Of a DNA stretch of 64,000 nucleotides, positions 10,301 through 19,316 are shown in pieces (within the stretch, counting starts at the first letter, position 1; every line of letters begins with the position of its first letter). Origin of the DNA: JTS-AC122 sp050246015 (GTDB taxonomy: Bacteria > Planctomycetota > Phycisphaerae > Phycisphaerales > UBA1924); NCBI GenBank assembly GCA_050246015.1, contig JBFWWU010000009.1, forward strand, positions 131,196-195,195, written 5' to 3'. The notes under the pieces were generated by a model. It was not told the DNA's origin. It was given only the letters and a program-made list of their open reading frames with translations, and did not search any database. Position numbers and translations under genes: made by a program.

Positions 10301-12177
10301 GCGATACGCAGCGAAATGCCGTCTCCCGTGGTCGTCAGCGCGTCGGCGATCTTCACCGCGCCGTCCGCGTTGATGTTCGCCGAGGTCAGCCTGAGCGTCG
10401 CATCCAGCGGCGGAATCGGCGCCGAGCCGGCGCCGCCCGTGCCCGGGTCGCGCGACACAACGGTGACGGCGGCGTCGAGCGTCGGGCCCACATCAGTCGC
10501 GAAATCAACCGGCACATCAAGCATGCCGGCTATGGGCTGGAGCAGCGCGGTGGACGTCCCCTTCAGATCGAGCTGCGCCCGGAGATCCTTGAGCGAGTCG
10601 GCCTTGAGGTGCCCCTGGTCGTCAAGCAGCCCCGCGGCAGACGCCGAGAACGAGAGGTCGCCCGCGGGCTTGCCTTCCAGCGTGGCCGTGGTTGACCCGC
10701 GCACCTGGACCGGGCCTGCGAGAGTCGGCGCGGCGGCCGTGATGACCACGGGATCGACGGTGAACGGCTTGAAGGCCGCGGCAGCCGACGCGGGCGCCCC
10801 CGGCGCGTCGGAGCCGGCCTTGGACGCACCGTGGAGTGCATCCCAGGCGATCGTCCCGGTTTGCTTGCCGATCGTCGCCGTGAGGTCGATCGCGGCCGCC
10901 CGAAGATCCAGGTCTTCGGACGAACTCGGCGCGGGCTTCCCGCCCGTGAGAAGCCCCTTCGGAACGGGGAGCCTGAGCGAGTTGATAGTGACCTCGACGC
11001 TCGGACCGGCGTCAAGGCGGACGGTCTTCCCGACCTGCGCGAACCTGGCCCGGAGCGACGGGAGCCCGGCGATGAAATCCGTCTGTCGCAGTGAGATGAC
11101 CGCGGGCTTGTCGAGCGAGAGCACGCCATCGGCGATCGTGGCCGAGATGTCGGCGCGGGCGCCGGGCGCCCTGGCGGTGAGGGAGGCGGCGAGCGCATCG
11201 ATCTTGCCTGCCGCGTGCAGCGTGACCTCGGCGCGCGTTCCGATCGACTTGGCCAGTTCCCCGCGGAATCCCGCCAGCCCGTCGATGAGATCGACGGGAG
11301 CGCCGACCAGTTCCATGTCGGCGTTCACCGCGTCAAGGGCGCCGGAGGAAGTCTGCTTCACGTCGGCGTCGATGGAAATCTGGAGTTTGTCGCTGGAGGA
11401 CGACGCGCCCTTCAGGATGCCGGCGAGCCTGCCCTTGGCGGTCGCGCCGCCGGCGCCACTCGGCCCTCCGGATTGATCGAACGCGAACGCGACGTCGCCG
11501 CCGAACTTCACAAGGCCCACGCCCGCGCTGACCGGCGAGCCCGGAGGCGCGGACTTATCGGTGTACGAGATGTTGAAGTCCTTGAGTTTGAGCGTGCCGC
11601 CGATGGTGTCAGGTCCGCCGCCTCCGCCGGCACTCTTGGGCGTTCCGGCCGGCTTGGCAAGCGGCCCAGGCGCGACGGCGCGGTCCAGGTTGGACTTGCC
11701 GCCCGCCGCATCAACGACGACGTCGAGATCGCCGGTGAGTTCGATCGCGCCCAGATCGATGGAGGACTTGGACCACCAGCGCTCGGTGACGACCGTCAGG
11801 AGGCCGACGGGGATGGTGGCGCTGACGGTGCCGACCGTCTTGTTTCGGTCGTCGAGTAGTTCGATGGGACCGATCTCCTGCGAGCCGCGCCATGAGAGAT
11901 CGACGCGTTTCACCTTGACCGCGCCCGCGATCTGTCCCTTGGCGGCGTCCTCGATGATCCCCGGCGCAAGAGAGGACCCGATCGCGGGTGCAAACACGAC
12001 CAGCAACGCCAGGACAAGCACGAGCGCGATCGCGATCAAGCCCAGCCGGCGAGGCCAGCGTCGTTTCGTGCGAGGCGGCTTGGGTCCGGCGTCGCGTTCG
12101 GTCCGAGCGGGGGACTTGCCTTCGCCCCATTCAGGGAGGGCCTGCTCGCCGCTGCCACTGGTGCCGCGTATTGCCAT
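7351..12177 (-). CDS. very large AsmA-like membrane-anchored protein
   Basis: 1608 residues: a basic cytoplasmic N-terminus, one transmembrane helix at about residues 45-65 (LGLIAIALVLVLALLVVF), then a long extracytoplasmic part. The remainder is a monotonous beta-rich repeat typical of AsmA/TamB-type proteins, with recurring phrases such as ADLGTAQFEAQGFF and GTVDLVGRKINVVTYVPL and many short strand-turn units separated by Pro/Ala-rich stretches. The end (GSLDNPKAQPDAETFLKE, then LLKGPRKDK) resembles the AsmA C-terminal region. AsmA-like proteins bridge the periplasm and are implicated in phospholipid transport to the outer membrane. That role is inferred here by family. GGAG lies 7 nt before the ATG. 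It diverges from the glycosyltransferase at 12341. Confidence 0.75.
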   Translation of the reverse strand: MAIRGTSGSGEQALPEWGEGKSPARTERDAGPKPPRTKRRWPRRLGLIAIALVLVLALLVVFAPAIGSSLAPGIIEDAAKGQIAGAVKVKRVDLSWRGSQEIGPIELLDDRNKTVGTVSATIPVGLLTVVTERWWSKSSIDLGAIELTGDLDVVVDAAGGKSNLDRAVAPGPLAKPAGTPKSAGGGGGPDTIGGTLKLKDFNISYTDKSAPPGSPVSAGVGLVKFGGDVAFAFDQSGGPSGAGGATAKGRLAGILKGASSSSDKLQISIDADVKQTSSGALDAVNADMELVGAPVDLIDGLAGFRGELAKSIGTRAEVTLHAAGKIDALAASLTARAPGARADISATIADGVLSLDKPAVISLRQTDFIAGLPSLRARFAQVGKTVRLDAGPSVEVTINSLRLPVPKGLLTGGKPAPSSSEDLDLRAAAIDLTATIGKQTGTIAWDALHGASKAGSDAPGAPASAAAAFKPFTVDPVVITAAAPTLAGPVQVRGSTTATLEGKPAGDLSFSASAAGLLDDQGHLKADSLKDLRAQLDLKGTSTALLQPIAGMLDVPVDFATDVGPTLDAAVTVVSRDPGTGGAGSAPIPPLDATLRLTSANINADGAVKIADALTTTGDGISLRIASAGPLIQRVMRTEPGAGAAPGAGAMQVAGRGAIDVRIKDLSIDMDMLMPPAVASGAPAKPLDVTQILGGARAQADVRIDDLSVTLPGEPVAAGTSKGLLPPGAVAPEQPTTIMLSRASLAALLKPGEQPRVTLDAALSQGGSAFTVSASASAPASALSKPVNDRPASSNPIERLIAISPTIQADAKSVPRSMLGVVPSVAAALDAGQGQDAAAEAKRLISALIGSEVELSFRSAPLHPAGEPASQSAKLELRSAGGTKALLDAALTPTRAIINDASLEATVTPASTAGLLAALSSSSEGPATPAGNAPAPSAPMTLADPFTLRCVIEPYTLPLKVTKEGSVEPSWDAAPELTARLTTSAPVTIRNLSVNDSSVAASLRNLAATANVPLAKIMGPERETASVPASVSADLVRVDSVRTDAVAKLDVTARVPAGGGANLSAVAKLIDVNTAAADSILGKSNYLVGALGERIQATVRIEQVPLAAPGAPRAGPGGARAASASVPTRTNIQADLDSPRLKGASITASMDEQAIRADSARLTWTPSVDWVNDNLLGAADARTNNTPPGAQLAQETSFSLDLKKVAIARAKSEGDKPVQGPLKPGVFALDTALTSPGMTLRRPDGQTVRLDDIRASLVAPPSSAAASVNYDITIARVSGDSADSSKPAHLAGSLDHLADAAGVLTTDAAELNADGDLQGLPTALVDALANQKGLVVDALGAILTVNLKAQHLSRSGGTLNLTADAPRLDARIVGKIENGTFMQTGPMQADLTEVVAPLVKRFAGGLPLVETVVKTPQDEKGVITATNFTFPADGKDMTKFNGVITADLGTAQFEAQGFFSQLLKFAGGRRSGVIGRKIEPFTVRADHGVLTYDRFRFPLGEFTVETRGTVDLVGRKINVVTYVPLFALADETVGLLGGGAILANIKILDRNTLVPIKVSGSLDNPKAQPDAETFLKENAAKLLPDPKKLLEDPGKAIEDLLKGPRKDK

Positions 12178-12340
12178 GGTTTTCTCCGTGAGAGAAGGAA
12201 TCGTACGCGGTCCATCCGAGTCGCCATGCGCCGGTAGGGGAGCCCCGGCGACCCCTCCGCGGGGCGGTGACTTCCCCGCCGGTCTTTACTGACCAAGCCG
12301 ATCGCTGGCGCGCCCCGGCTCGAATGTGGGATAATCCGCC

Positions 12341-13912
12341 ATGCGTCAGGGCGTGCTCAGCCGCGCGTGGGTCCAATCACTGATCGTGGTCGCGGTCTGC
12401 GCCGTGCTCTACTGGCCCCTGCTGGGAACGCCGGGATTCGGGATGTCCGAAGGACACCGCGTCGTGCCGGCATGGACCATGCTGGAAACGGGTCGGTGGC
12501 TGAAGATGGAGATGTTCGGGCAGACCTACCTCCGCAAGCCGCCGGGGTTTCCCTGGGCCATCGCGCTGGCATCGATGGTCTTCGGAAAGACCGAGTTCGC
12601 CGCGCGGGCGGTGTCGGCGGCGTCGTGCACCGTCATGGCGCTCACCGCCCTGTGGTACTCTCGGCGATGGTTCGGCGACGGACGATGGCGCGGGCCGCTG
12701 GGCGCGGGGGTCGCGCAGGCCATCATGCCGCAGTTCGTCGCCATTGGACGCGTCGCGGAGATCGACGCGCTCAACGCGCTGGGGACGCAGTTTGCCTGCC
12801 TGGCGCTGATTGATCTGGCGCGGCCCGATGGGCCGCGCGCGCGGCTCGCCCCCGCGGGAATCGCCGGCGCCGGCATCCTGATCGCCGGGCTGGCCAAGGG
12901 GCCCGCGAGCGCGACGTGCCTCCTGGGCGTGATGATCGCCCTGTGCGTCGGAACCCGTTCGATCCGCGCCCTGGCCAATGTGTACACCCTCGGCGCGATC
13001 GGTTCAGCCGCCGCCGCGATCGGGGTGATCGCGTGGCTGGTCGCACGGGCCAACGCGGGCGGGGGCGTCACGCAGGATTTTTCCGAGTTCACATGGTCAT
13101 TCGACCGCCTCGGTGGCACGCTTCGGCTGATCCCCGCCGCGTTCGTCGCCGCTCTCCCCGCCTCCATCGCGCTTGTCCCGCTGTTGGCCGAGCGCCTCAC
13201 CGGGGTTCCGATCGCGGGCAACGGCGTCCGTCGCGAGCGGGAACTGGCGCACATCATCGGTTTCGCCTGGCTGCTCAGTGTCGGGCTCTTGATGCTGATG
13301 GGGATTAGCAACTCGCGCTACGCGATGCCGGCGGCGGTGCTGCTGCCGCCGCTGGTTGCTTACACACTCGGGCTGGCCGCGCCAGTAGAGAGCCCGGAGC
13401 ATGCCGGGGCATCCCGTGTTGTCCGCGAAGTTTCGCGCTGGTGCGTGCTGCGTCATCCCCTTGTTATCCCCATCGTGCTGGTGCCGCTGCTGCTGTGGTG
13501 GTCGGTGTACCGAGAGACGTATCGCGACCGGCGGGAGGCAGGACGACGCGCGGGAGCGGCGCTCGCGGCGTCGCTGATTCGCGACGGGGACGTGTGGGCC
13601 AACGACCTGGTGGAAGCCCGGCCCGATGTGCTGCTGTACATGCAGCGTGCGTCGCGCGGGCGGGTGACGCCGCTGTGGATGCCCGAAGCCCTGCGGTCCG
13701 GGGAGTTGCCGCGGTTGCCCGTGGAGAGCGGCCGACGGGCCTACCTGCTGCTGCGCTCGGACTCGCAAAGCGCGGAACGGGATCGCTATGCGAAATGGAT
13801 CGCCCCGCCCGGGCCTTCTCGACCGGCCGAACCCCAGAGCCCGGTCCGCCTGCACCGGCTCACGAGCGGACGGGCGGCGTCATACGAGTTCGAGTTGTAC
13901 GAAGTCGAGTGA
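12341..13912 (+). CDS. ArnT/PMT-type membrane glycosyltransferase
   Basis: 523 residues with about ten hydrophobic segments. The first helix is followed by an extracytoplasmic loop with an acidic residue (GMSEGHRVVPAWTMLETG) and then YLRKPPGFPWAIAL, a sequence diagnostic of the GT83/ArnT-PMT superfamily that uses polyprenyl-phosphate sugars as donors. A second signature is the conserved IGRVAEIDALNALG region. A soluble C-terminal domain of about 130 residues follows the last helix (from about 13530). It would glycosylate lipid, lipid A-like or protein acceptors at the outer face of the inner membrane. GATAAT at 12330-12335 ends 5 nt before the ATG and no Shine-Dalgarno is visible, so the mRNA is probably leaderless. 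Confidence 0.85.
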   Translation: MRQGVLSRAWVQSLIVVAVCAVLYWPLLGTPGFGMSEGHRVVPAWTMLETGRWLKMEMFGQTYLRKPPGFPWAIALASMVFGKTEFAARAVSAASCTVMALTALWYSRRWFGDGRWRGPLGAGVAQAIMPQFVAIGRVAEIDALNALGTQFACLALIDLARPDGPRARLAPAGIAGAGILIAGLAKGPASATCLLGVMIALCVGTRSIRALANVYTLGAIGSAAAAIGVIAWLVARANAGGGVTQDFSEFTWSFDRLGGTLRLIPAAFVAALPASIALVPLLAERLTGVPIAGNGVRRERELAHIIGFAWLLSVGLLMLMGISNSRYAMPAAVLLPPLVAYTLGLAAPVESPEHAGASRVVREVSRWCVLRHPLVIPIVLVPLLLWWSVYRETYRDRREAGRRAGAALAASLIRDGDVWANDLVEARPDVLLYMQRASRGRVTPLWMPEALRSGELPRLPVESGRRAYLLLRSDSQSAERDRYAKWIAPPGPSRPAEPQSPVRLHRLTSGRAASYEFELYEVE

Positions 13913-13925
13913 CGCGAACATGGAA

Positions 13926-14831
13926 TCACGCGACGCTTGCGGCACCTTCCCGGCCTTGCCGATCCAGCGTGTGCAGCGCTCCCACCCGAAGACGGCCAAA
14001 GAGGATGAACATGAGGCTGGCGGCGACCGGGATCGTCAGGATCACAACCGCCCCGGCGAGCGCCAGCAGCGGCGCGAGCGGCACCAGCACCGTCGCGTAG
14101 CGCTGCAGCCCGGGACGGCGCAGGCGCCGGGAGAGCCACACGGCGTGCCGCGCCAGGGCGAGGTACCCCAGCACCCATGCAATGAAATACGCGATCATCG
14201 GGGCGATGACCAGGGATGACGCGACGAGATTCTCGTTCCCCGCCACAAACACCAGGAAGAGACCAAACAAGAAGATCAGGAACGAAACCACCTGCCCCAG
14301 CACGGCAAACCGAACATGCCTCCCGCGGTGACCGCCAAGATCTTTCAGGTCGGCGGGAGGGTCAAGTTCCGACAGCCGGGTCATGCCGAACCAGCCCGGC
14401 ATCCACGCGATCACCAGCCCGATCAATCCCAGGATCCAGGAGTCCAGGTCCTGCGTCGCCGCGGCCGCCACGATCAGCGCGATAGGCCCGGCGACCCGAA
14501 ACACCATCCCCAGCATGCACCACAAGGCGCCGGAAGCCAGATGCTCGATGTACTCACGCGGGGCGGCGGTGAGGTGGCATCGTCGCGTCAGCGAGATCGC
14601 CATCCCGCACTCCGGGCACGTCCCGTGCTGATCGATCCCCCTGAGGTCGTACCCGCACTTGAAGCAGGTCAGGGGCGTGTCGTCCGGCGATTCGTCAAGC
14701 GGCCGGCCGCTCAATCCACCTCCGGATCCTGACGCGTGGGCCGCCTCGGCGCCGCCAGCCCGAGCCAGAGAATCCATCGCGGCGGGCTGCTCCGCTTTTG
14801 ACGAGCCGCCTGCTACATCGTCGGTTCCCAT
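13926..14831 (-). CDS. zinc-ribbon membrane protein, unknown function
   Basis: 301 residues. After a Gly/Ser-rich lead comes a four-cysteine zinc ribbon (CFKCGYDLRG, then CPECG) at about residues 56-78. Four or more hydrophobic segments follow (AIALIVAAAATQDL, WILGLIGLVIAWMPGW, VVSFLIFLFGLFLVFVAG, LAPLLALAGAVVIL). The combination of an N-terminal CxxCGYxLRG-CPECG ribbon with a polytopic tail is frequent in Phycisphaerales and has no assigned function. ATG 14831 is preferred because AAAGGGG lies about 10 nt upstream. A GTG at 14840 would add three residues. It converges on the glycosyltransferase gene with a gap of 13 nt. Confidence 0.75.
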   Translation of the reverse strand: MGTDDVAGGSSKAEQPAAMDSLARAGGAEAAHASGSGGGLSGRPLDESPDDTPLTCFKCGYDLRGIDQHGTCPECGMAISLTRRCHLTAAPREYIEHLASGALWCMLGMVFRVAGPIALIVAAAATQDLDSWILGLIGLVIAWMPGWFGMTRLSELDPPADLKDLGGHRGRHVRFAVLGQVVSFLIFLFGLFLVFVAGNENLVASSLVIAPMIAYFIAWVLGYLALARHAVWLSRRLRRPGLQRYATVLVPLAPLLALAGAVVILTIPVAASLMFILFGRLRVGALHTLDRQGREGAASVA

Positions 14832-14894
14832 GCTGGCCACGCCCCTTTCACTCGCCCGCGAGCGCGGGCCGACGCGCCCGCCCCAAGCGAGAGT

Positions 14895-17800
14895 TTACCG
14901 CGAAGCGATCTGTCCCGTGACGGTTTCTCCCGCTTTCATCTTGCAGAAGATGTCGCCTTCGATGTGGCTGAGGTCATCGCGGTTCCATGCGGCGGATCCG
15001 GCGGGCAGGCCCGTGAAGGGATCACGCAGGCGGAGGGTTTGGTCGACGGTTGCGGTGATGCTGACACTCGTCGTGCGGCCGGCCTCTCTCTTGGCCGAGA
15101 CCTTGAAACCGCCTTCGGCGCGGAGGTCGGTGAACGACGCGTCGGGCCACTTCACGCTCGTCGCCGGGAAGATCCGCAGCCGCCCTCCCCAACTCTGGAT
15201 GAGCATGTCCTGCACCGCTTGCATCGCCAGGAAGTTGCCTTCCAGCGTAAAGGGCCGATACGTGAAGTTCGAGAGTCCAGTGCCGGATTGGTCGCCGTTG
15301 CAGTGAAACCCGTTGCGAAGAATGAACCCTCGCATGTACTTTTCAAGGTAGTCGAGGGATTGCTCGGGGCGCCCAATGGTCGCGAGAATGCAGGACATCC
15401 AGGAGAAGGAGTACCCGCACCAAGCGGACGTGCCTTTTTCGAGGATGCGGTCGATGGAGGCGTTGACGATGCGTTGGTCGTCCGCGGAGCCGTCGATGGT
15501 GAGGAGCATCAGCGGGTGGATCGCCATCGTGTGCGAGAAATGCCGGTGGGATTCGGTGTAGGGCTCGTTCTTGGCAAAGGCCAGGGCCGATGCCGAGTCG
15601 AGGTGGGGGGGTTCGAGAAACTCGACCGGTAGGCCCCAGTGCATGGCGTGGCTGACGCCTTCACCCGAGCGGATAGACAAGTCGGACGTCGCCGAGAAGA
15701 GCCAGCGAATGAGCGACGCGTCATAGTTTGAGTTCGGGGTCAGCCACGCCCGCAGTGAGTTGTCGTGGATCTCGGGAGATGACGAGAGCGGCAGGCGGTA
15801 GCGAACCACGGACTGCGCCATCTCGAGCAGCGGGCGAATCCCCCTGGCAATGTTGAGACAAAACGGAAAGGCCTGTTGTTCCAGATATTTCCGGTCCTGC
15901 GTGTATTGCCAATGCAGATAAAACGACTGCGCCACCCACGCCCCGTTCGTCGGCGACAATGAATACATCCCCCACCCGCCCATCGGATCGCCGGTCAGCG
16001 TCATCACGCCCGGCACCACCGCCCCGTCCACCCCATAAAACTCCTTCGCGAACCGCTGATACCGCGGCAGCAACTTCATGTTGAAGTCCAGCCAGCAGCG
16101 CTCGGCTTCCTCAAGCCCCGCCGCGTGACACGCGAGATACGTCATCTGCGTATTCAGGTCGTTATGGAAATCGCCCTTCCACGGCGGGAGTCCCCCTTCG
16201 TCGGCGGTCCACACACCCTGCAGCGGGATCGGCGGGCCGGCGGTTGGCCCGTCCGCGCGCGACGCCGAGCCGTAGAAGTACTTGCACAGGTCGTAATGGG
16301 CTTGAATCGCACCATCCGCCACGCGAACACTCGAAATGCTCCAGAAGTTCCGCCACCAGGTCTCGTGCCCGATCTTGGCCGCGTCGTACCCGACGGCCAG
16401 GGCCTGCTCCAGCCGCTCCCGCGCCAACGCGAGCGGGTCGGACGAATCGTCGGACGACGTGATGGTGGTGACGATGGTGTTGCGCCTCGTCCGAGGATCA
16501 TGCTGCACCGCCGCGGCCACGACGTACGCCAGCGGCCGGCCGCTGACCCCCGTCCCGAGCGTGGACTGCTTCATCGTAATTAACCAGCGTTCCTCGGTCG
16601 CGGCCCCTTCACGCTCAAACTGGGCCGCGGGGTACCCAAGCCGGTCAAGTCCTTTTGGGCGGATGATCTCCACGCGCGGCTTCGGACCCGTGTACGTCAC
16701 GTACCCCACCGGCATCACCGCGCTGAAGAACGAGCGAACGGCACCCGCCCGCGCCGCGGTCCCGGGGTCAATCCTCGCCTCGGCATCGCGAAGATCCAGC
16801 GAAAACCGCTCCGCCGCGAACCCCTCGTCCAGATGAATCACCAGGCGCCCGCCGGGCAACTTCGTCGGATACGGCACCGTGTCGTATGGCTTGTCGAAGA
16901 GCTCGACGAGTTGCTGGTGGTCCTTCGCGGCGACAAGCCGCTTCATCGTGTCGTATGTCCAATCCGGCCGCTTGAGCGTCTCCGGCGTGCGCAGGTCCCA
17001 CAGATCCCCGCGGTCCAGCGACAGGTTGATGAGATTGCCCTTCCCCCACAACAGCCCCCCGAGCAGGCCATTGCCTAGCGGGATCGCCTCGTCCCAGCGT
17101 TCGATCGGCGCCCGCAGCACCAGCCGGCGACCATCTTCCAGCCCCGGCGCCGAACTCGACTTCTTCGCGGGCGCTCCCCCGTCGGCGGGCCTGGTCAGCA
17201 TCGGCCAGTCGTCCGTGCGGAACGACGGCGCCGGCAGGCCCTCCTTGTTCTTCAGATTCGGTACGTCCGCGGCTCCCCAGGCGTAGCGCACCGCTACGGG
17301 GTGCAGGATCTCGTTGCTGAAGACGACGACCTCATCGCCTTCGATCGTGGCCTGGGCGGGCAGGAACTTCTGGTCGTCGCCGGCGATCGTGAAATCGCGC
17401 AGCGATTCGCCCCCGCTGTCCAGCCCCGTGCCGATGTGATCAAACGACAGGAACACCCGGTTGTTCTGCACTCGCATCGATTTGTACATCGGGCCCGAAT
17501 ACTCCACCCCCGCGCGGCCATAGTCCTTCGCCAGCGCCCACAGCGCCAGCCGGTGCCCCACGTCGCTCTTGTTGCGGGGGTGGATGTCGGCGGGATTGCC
17601 GATGTCCATCGTCACCGCCATCCCCGTATTCGGCAGGCTCAGCGTCAGCGTCTGCGCCTCTCGAAGTTCGGCGGCTTCACCCCGATCGCCGCCGTAGTTG
17701 AACGGCGCGATCTGCACGAAGTAGAACGGGAACATGTTCTTGTCGCCCGCGCGTCCGCCCGCGGCGAGCGCCCATTGCGAGCGCCAATCGGTGATCATCG

Positions 17801-19268
17801 CGGGGAAGAGCGACCGGTACTGGAACGCGCGCTCCCGGTTTGATTCGCCCTGGTACCAGATCGCCCCTCGGATGCCGTAGCCGGCGATCGGCGCGATCAT
17901 CCCGTTGTACAGGTTCGTCGCGGTCCACGGCGCGGGGGCGAGCGGCTGCGGGCGGCCGGGAAGCGCCGAGACCGCTGCGCCCTTCATCGCCTTCCACGGA
18001 TGACCCAGCGCGATGATCGTCGCGTTGCCCGCCGATTGCACGGTGAGCCTGTTCGCGCTCGCGTCGCCCGTCACACCACCGGGGCCGCCGGTGTCCAGGA
18101 TCCGCACGGCGATGGTGTTGCGGCCGGGATGGATGACGCCCGGTGGGATGTTGTACGCCCGAGGCCGGTCGTGAACCCCGACCATCATGCTCTGGGCGAC
18201 GCGCTGCCCGTTGATCCAGACGGTGTCGCAATCATCGATGGGCCCGAACGAGAGAACGGCCTTGGCGTCGGATGCCAGCGCGGGCGCCTCGAAGGTGGTG
18301 CGCATCCAGACCAGCCCGTCGAAGCGCGACAGATCCCCGGACCAGTGCCCGGGAACGTCAATGCTGGGCCACGCCGAGTGATCAAAGTTCTCGGCGAACC
18401 ACCCGCCGCGCGGGTCGATCGCTGGATCGCGGCTGCCGATATCGGCCTCATCGATCTGTTTGAGCCAGGCGGCGAACGCCGCGTCATCGCTGATGCCCTC
18501 GCCGCGCCGCCGGGCTTGTTCGAGGTCGCGGATCCGGTCGCACCGCGACAGGTGATCGGCAAACTCCGGGAACCCGCTGATGGTGGCCCGGCTCGTCCAG
18601 GATTCTGCGGGTGTGCCTCCCCAGTCCGATGCAATCAGCCCGATCGGAACCCCCAACTCCCGGTTGAGTTCAGAGCCGAAGTAGTACCCAACGGCGCTGA
18701 AATCCCGGGCGGTTGTGGGGGTACAGTCGTTCCACTTCCCGCCGGCGCAATCTCGCTGCGGCGTCGCCGCCACCGAGTTCTGAACCGTGAACAGCCGGAT
18801 GGTCGGATGGTTGGCGGCATTGATCGCCTGCTCGGAACCCTCCGTGGCCGCGAGCGGCCACTCCATGTTCGACTGCCCCGAGCACACCCAGACCTCGCCG
18901 ACGAGGATGTCCTTGACGGTGATGGCGTTCTTGCCCACGACCGACAGCGTCGTCGCCTCGCGCGACGCCGCGGGGGTCTGGATGCTGACTCGCCACGATC
19001 CATCGGCCTCCGCCTGCGTGCGCACCGGCTGCGTGAGCCACCCCGCGGTCACCGCGATCTGCTCGCCCGGATCGGCCCATCCCCAGATCGGCACCGCGGA
19101 ACTCTGCTGGAGGACCATGCCGTCGGAGATGACCGCGGGGAGTGTGACATCGGCCAACACCGGCGCGCCGATCATCGCCGCGCACACGACAAAATACCCC
19201 GCGCACCGGCCCGCCGGCGGAGCCGACAAGGTCGAGGCGCGACGGACAGGACGAGCGGTGATCGGCAT
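14895..19268 (-). CDS. sialate O-acetylesterase / GH95-type glycoside hydrolase fusion
   Basis: 1457 residues with a signal peptide. Residues about 40-690 form an SGNH-type sialate O-acetylesterase: VCSGQSNMEWP with the likely nucleophile at Ser133, AIWYQGESN, and the Asp-His element in DIHPRNKSDVGH. A Ser/Lys linker (about 700-715) leads to a GH95-like alpha-L-fucosidase/galactosidase: WDEAIPLGNGLLGGLLWG at its N-terminus, the helical toroid region with SSPEIHDNSLRAWLTPNSNYD, and the family block HRHFSHTMAIHPL. The joint enzyme would deacetylate and then trim acetylated, fucose- or galactose-bearing glycans outside the cytoplasm. AAGGAG lies 7 nt before the ATG. The frame is continuous across the junction, so this is one gene and not two adjacent ones. 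Confidence 0.9.
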   Translation of the reverse strand: MPITARPVRRASTLSAPPAGRCAGYFVVCAAMIGAPVLADVTLPAVISDGMVLQQSSAVPIWGWADPGEQIAVTAGWLTQPVRTQAEADGSWRVSIQTPAASREATTLSVVGKNAITVKDILVGEVWVCSGQSNMEWPLAATEGSEQAINAANHPTIRLFTVQNSVAATPQRDCAGGKWNDCTPTTARDFSAVGYYFGSELNRELGVPIGLIASDWGGTPAESWTSRATISGFPEFADHLSRCDRIRDLEQARRRGEGISDDAAFAAWLKQIDEADIGSRDPAIDPRGGWFAENFDHSAWPSIDVPGHWSGDLSRFDGLVWMRTTFEAPALASDAKAVLSFGPIDDCDTVWINGQRVAQSMMVGVHDRPRAYNIPPGVIHPGRNTIAVRILDTGGPGGVTGDASANRLTVQSAGNATIIALGHPWKAMKGAAVSALPGRPQPLAPAPWTATNLYNGMIAPIAGYGIRGAIWYQGESNRERAFQYRSLFPAMITDWRSQWALAAGGRAGDKNMFPFYFVQIAPFNYGGDRGEAAELREAQTLTLSLPNTGMAVTMDIGNPADIHPRNKSDVGHRLALWALAKDYGRAGVEYSGPMYKSMRVQNNRVFLSFDHIGTGLDSGGESLRDFTIAGDDQKFLPAQATIEGDEVVVFSNEILHPVAVRYAWGAADVPNLKNKEGLPAPSFRTDDWPMLTRPADGGAPAKKSSSAPGLEDGRRLVLRAPIERWDEAIPLGNGLLGGLLWGKGNLINLSLDRGDLWDLRTPETLKRPDWTYDTMKRLVAAKDHQQLVELFDKPYDTVPYPTKLPGGRLVIHLDEGFAAERFSLDLRDAEARIDPGTAARAGAVRSFFSAVMPVGYVTYTGPKPRVEIIRPKGLDRLGYPAAQFEREGAATEERWLITMKQSTLGTGVSGRPLAYVVAAAVQHDPRTRRNTIVTTITSSDDSSDPLALARERLEQALAVGYDAAKIGHETWWRNFWSISSVRVADGAIQAHYDLCKYFYGSASRADGPTAGPPIPLQGVWTADEGGLPPWKGDFHNDLNTQMTYLACHAAGLEEAERCWLDFNMKLLPRYQRFAKEFYGVDGAVVPGVMTLTGDPMGGWGMYSLSPTNGAWVAQSFYLHWQYTQDRKYLEQQAFPFCLNIARGIRPLLEMAQSVVRYRLPLSSSPEIHDNSLRAWLTPNSNYDASLIRWLFSATSDLSIRSGEGVSHAMHWGLPVEFLEPPHLDSASALAFAKNEPYTESHRHFSHTMAIHPLMLLTIDGSADDQRIVNASIDRILEKGTSAWCGYSFSWMSCILATIGRPEQSLDYLEKYMRGFILRNGFHCNGDQSGTGLSNFTYRPFTLEGNFLAMQAVQDMLIQSWGGRLRIFPATSVKWPDASFTDLRAEGGFKVSAKREAGRTTSVSITATVDQTLRLRDPFTGLPAGSAAWNRDDLSHIEGDIFCKMKAGETVTGQIASR

Positions 19269-19316
19269 ACTGGACTCCTTCGTAGGAAAGACTCCAGCAG
19301 CATAGCGATTCGCCGG

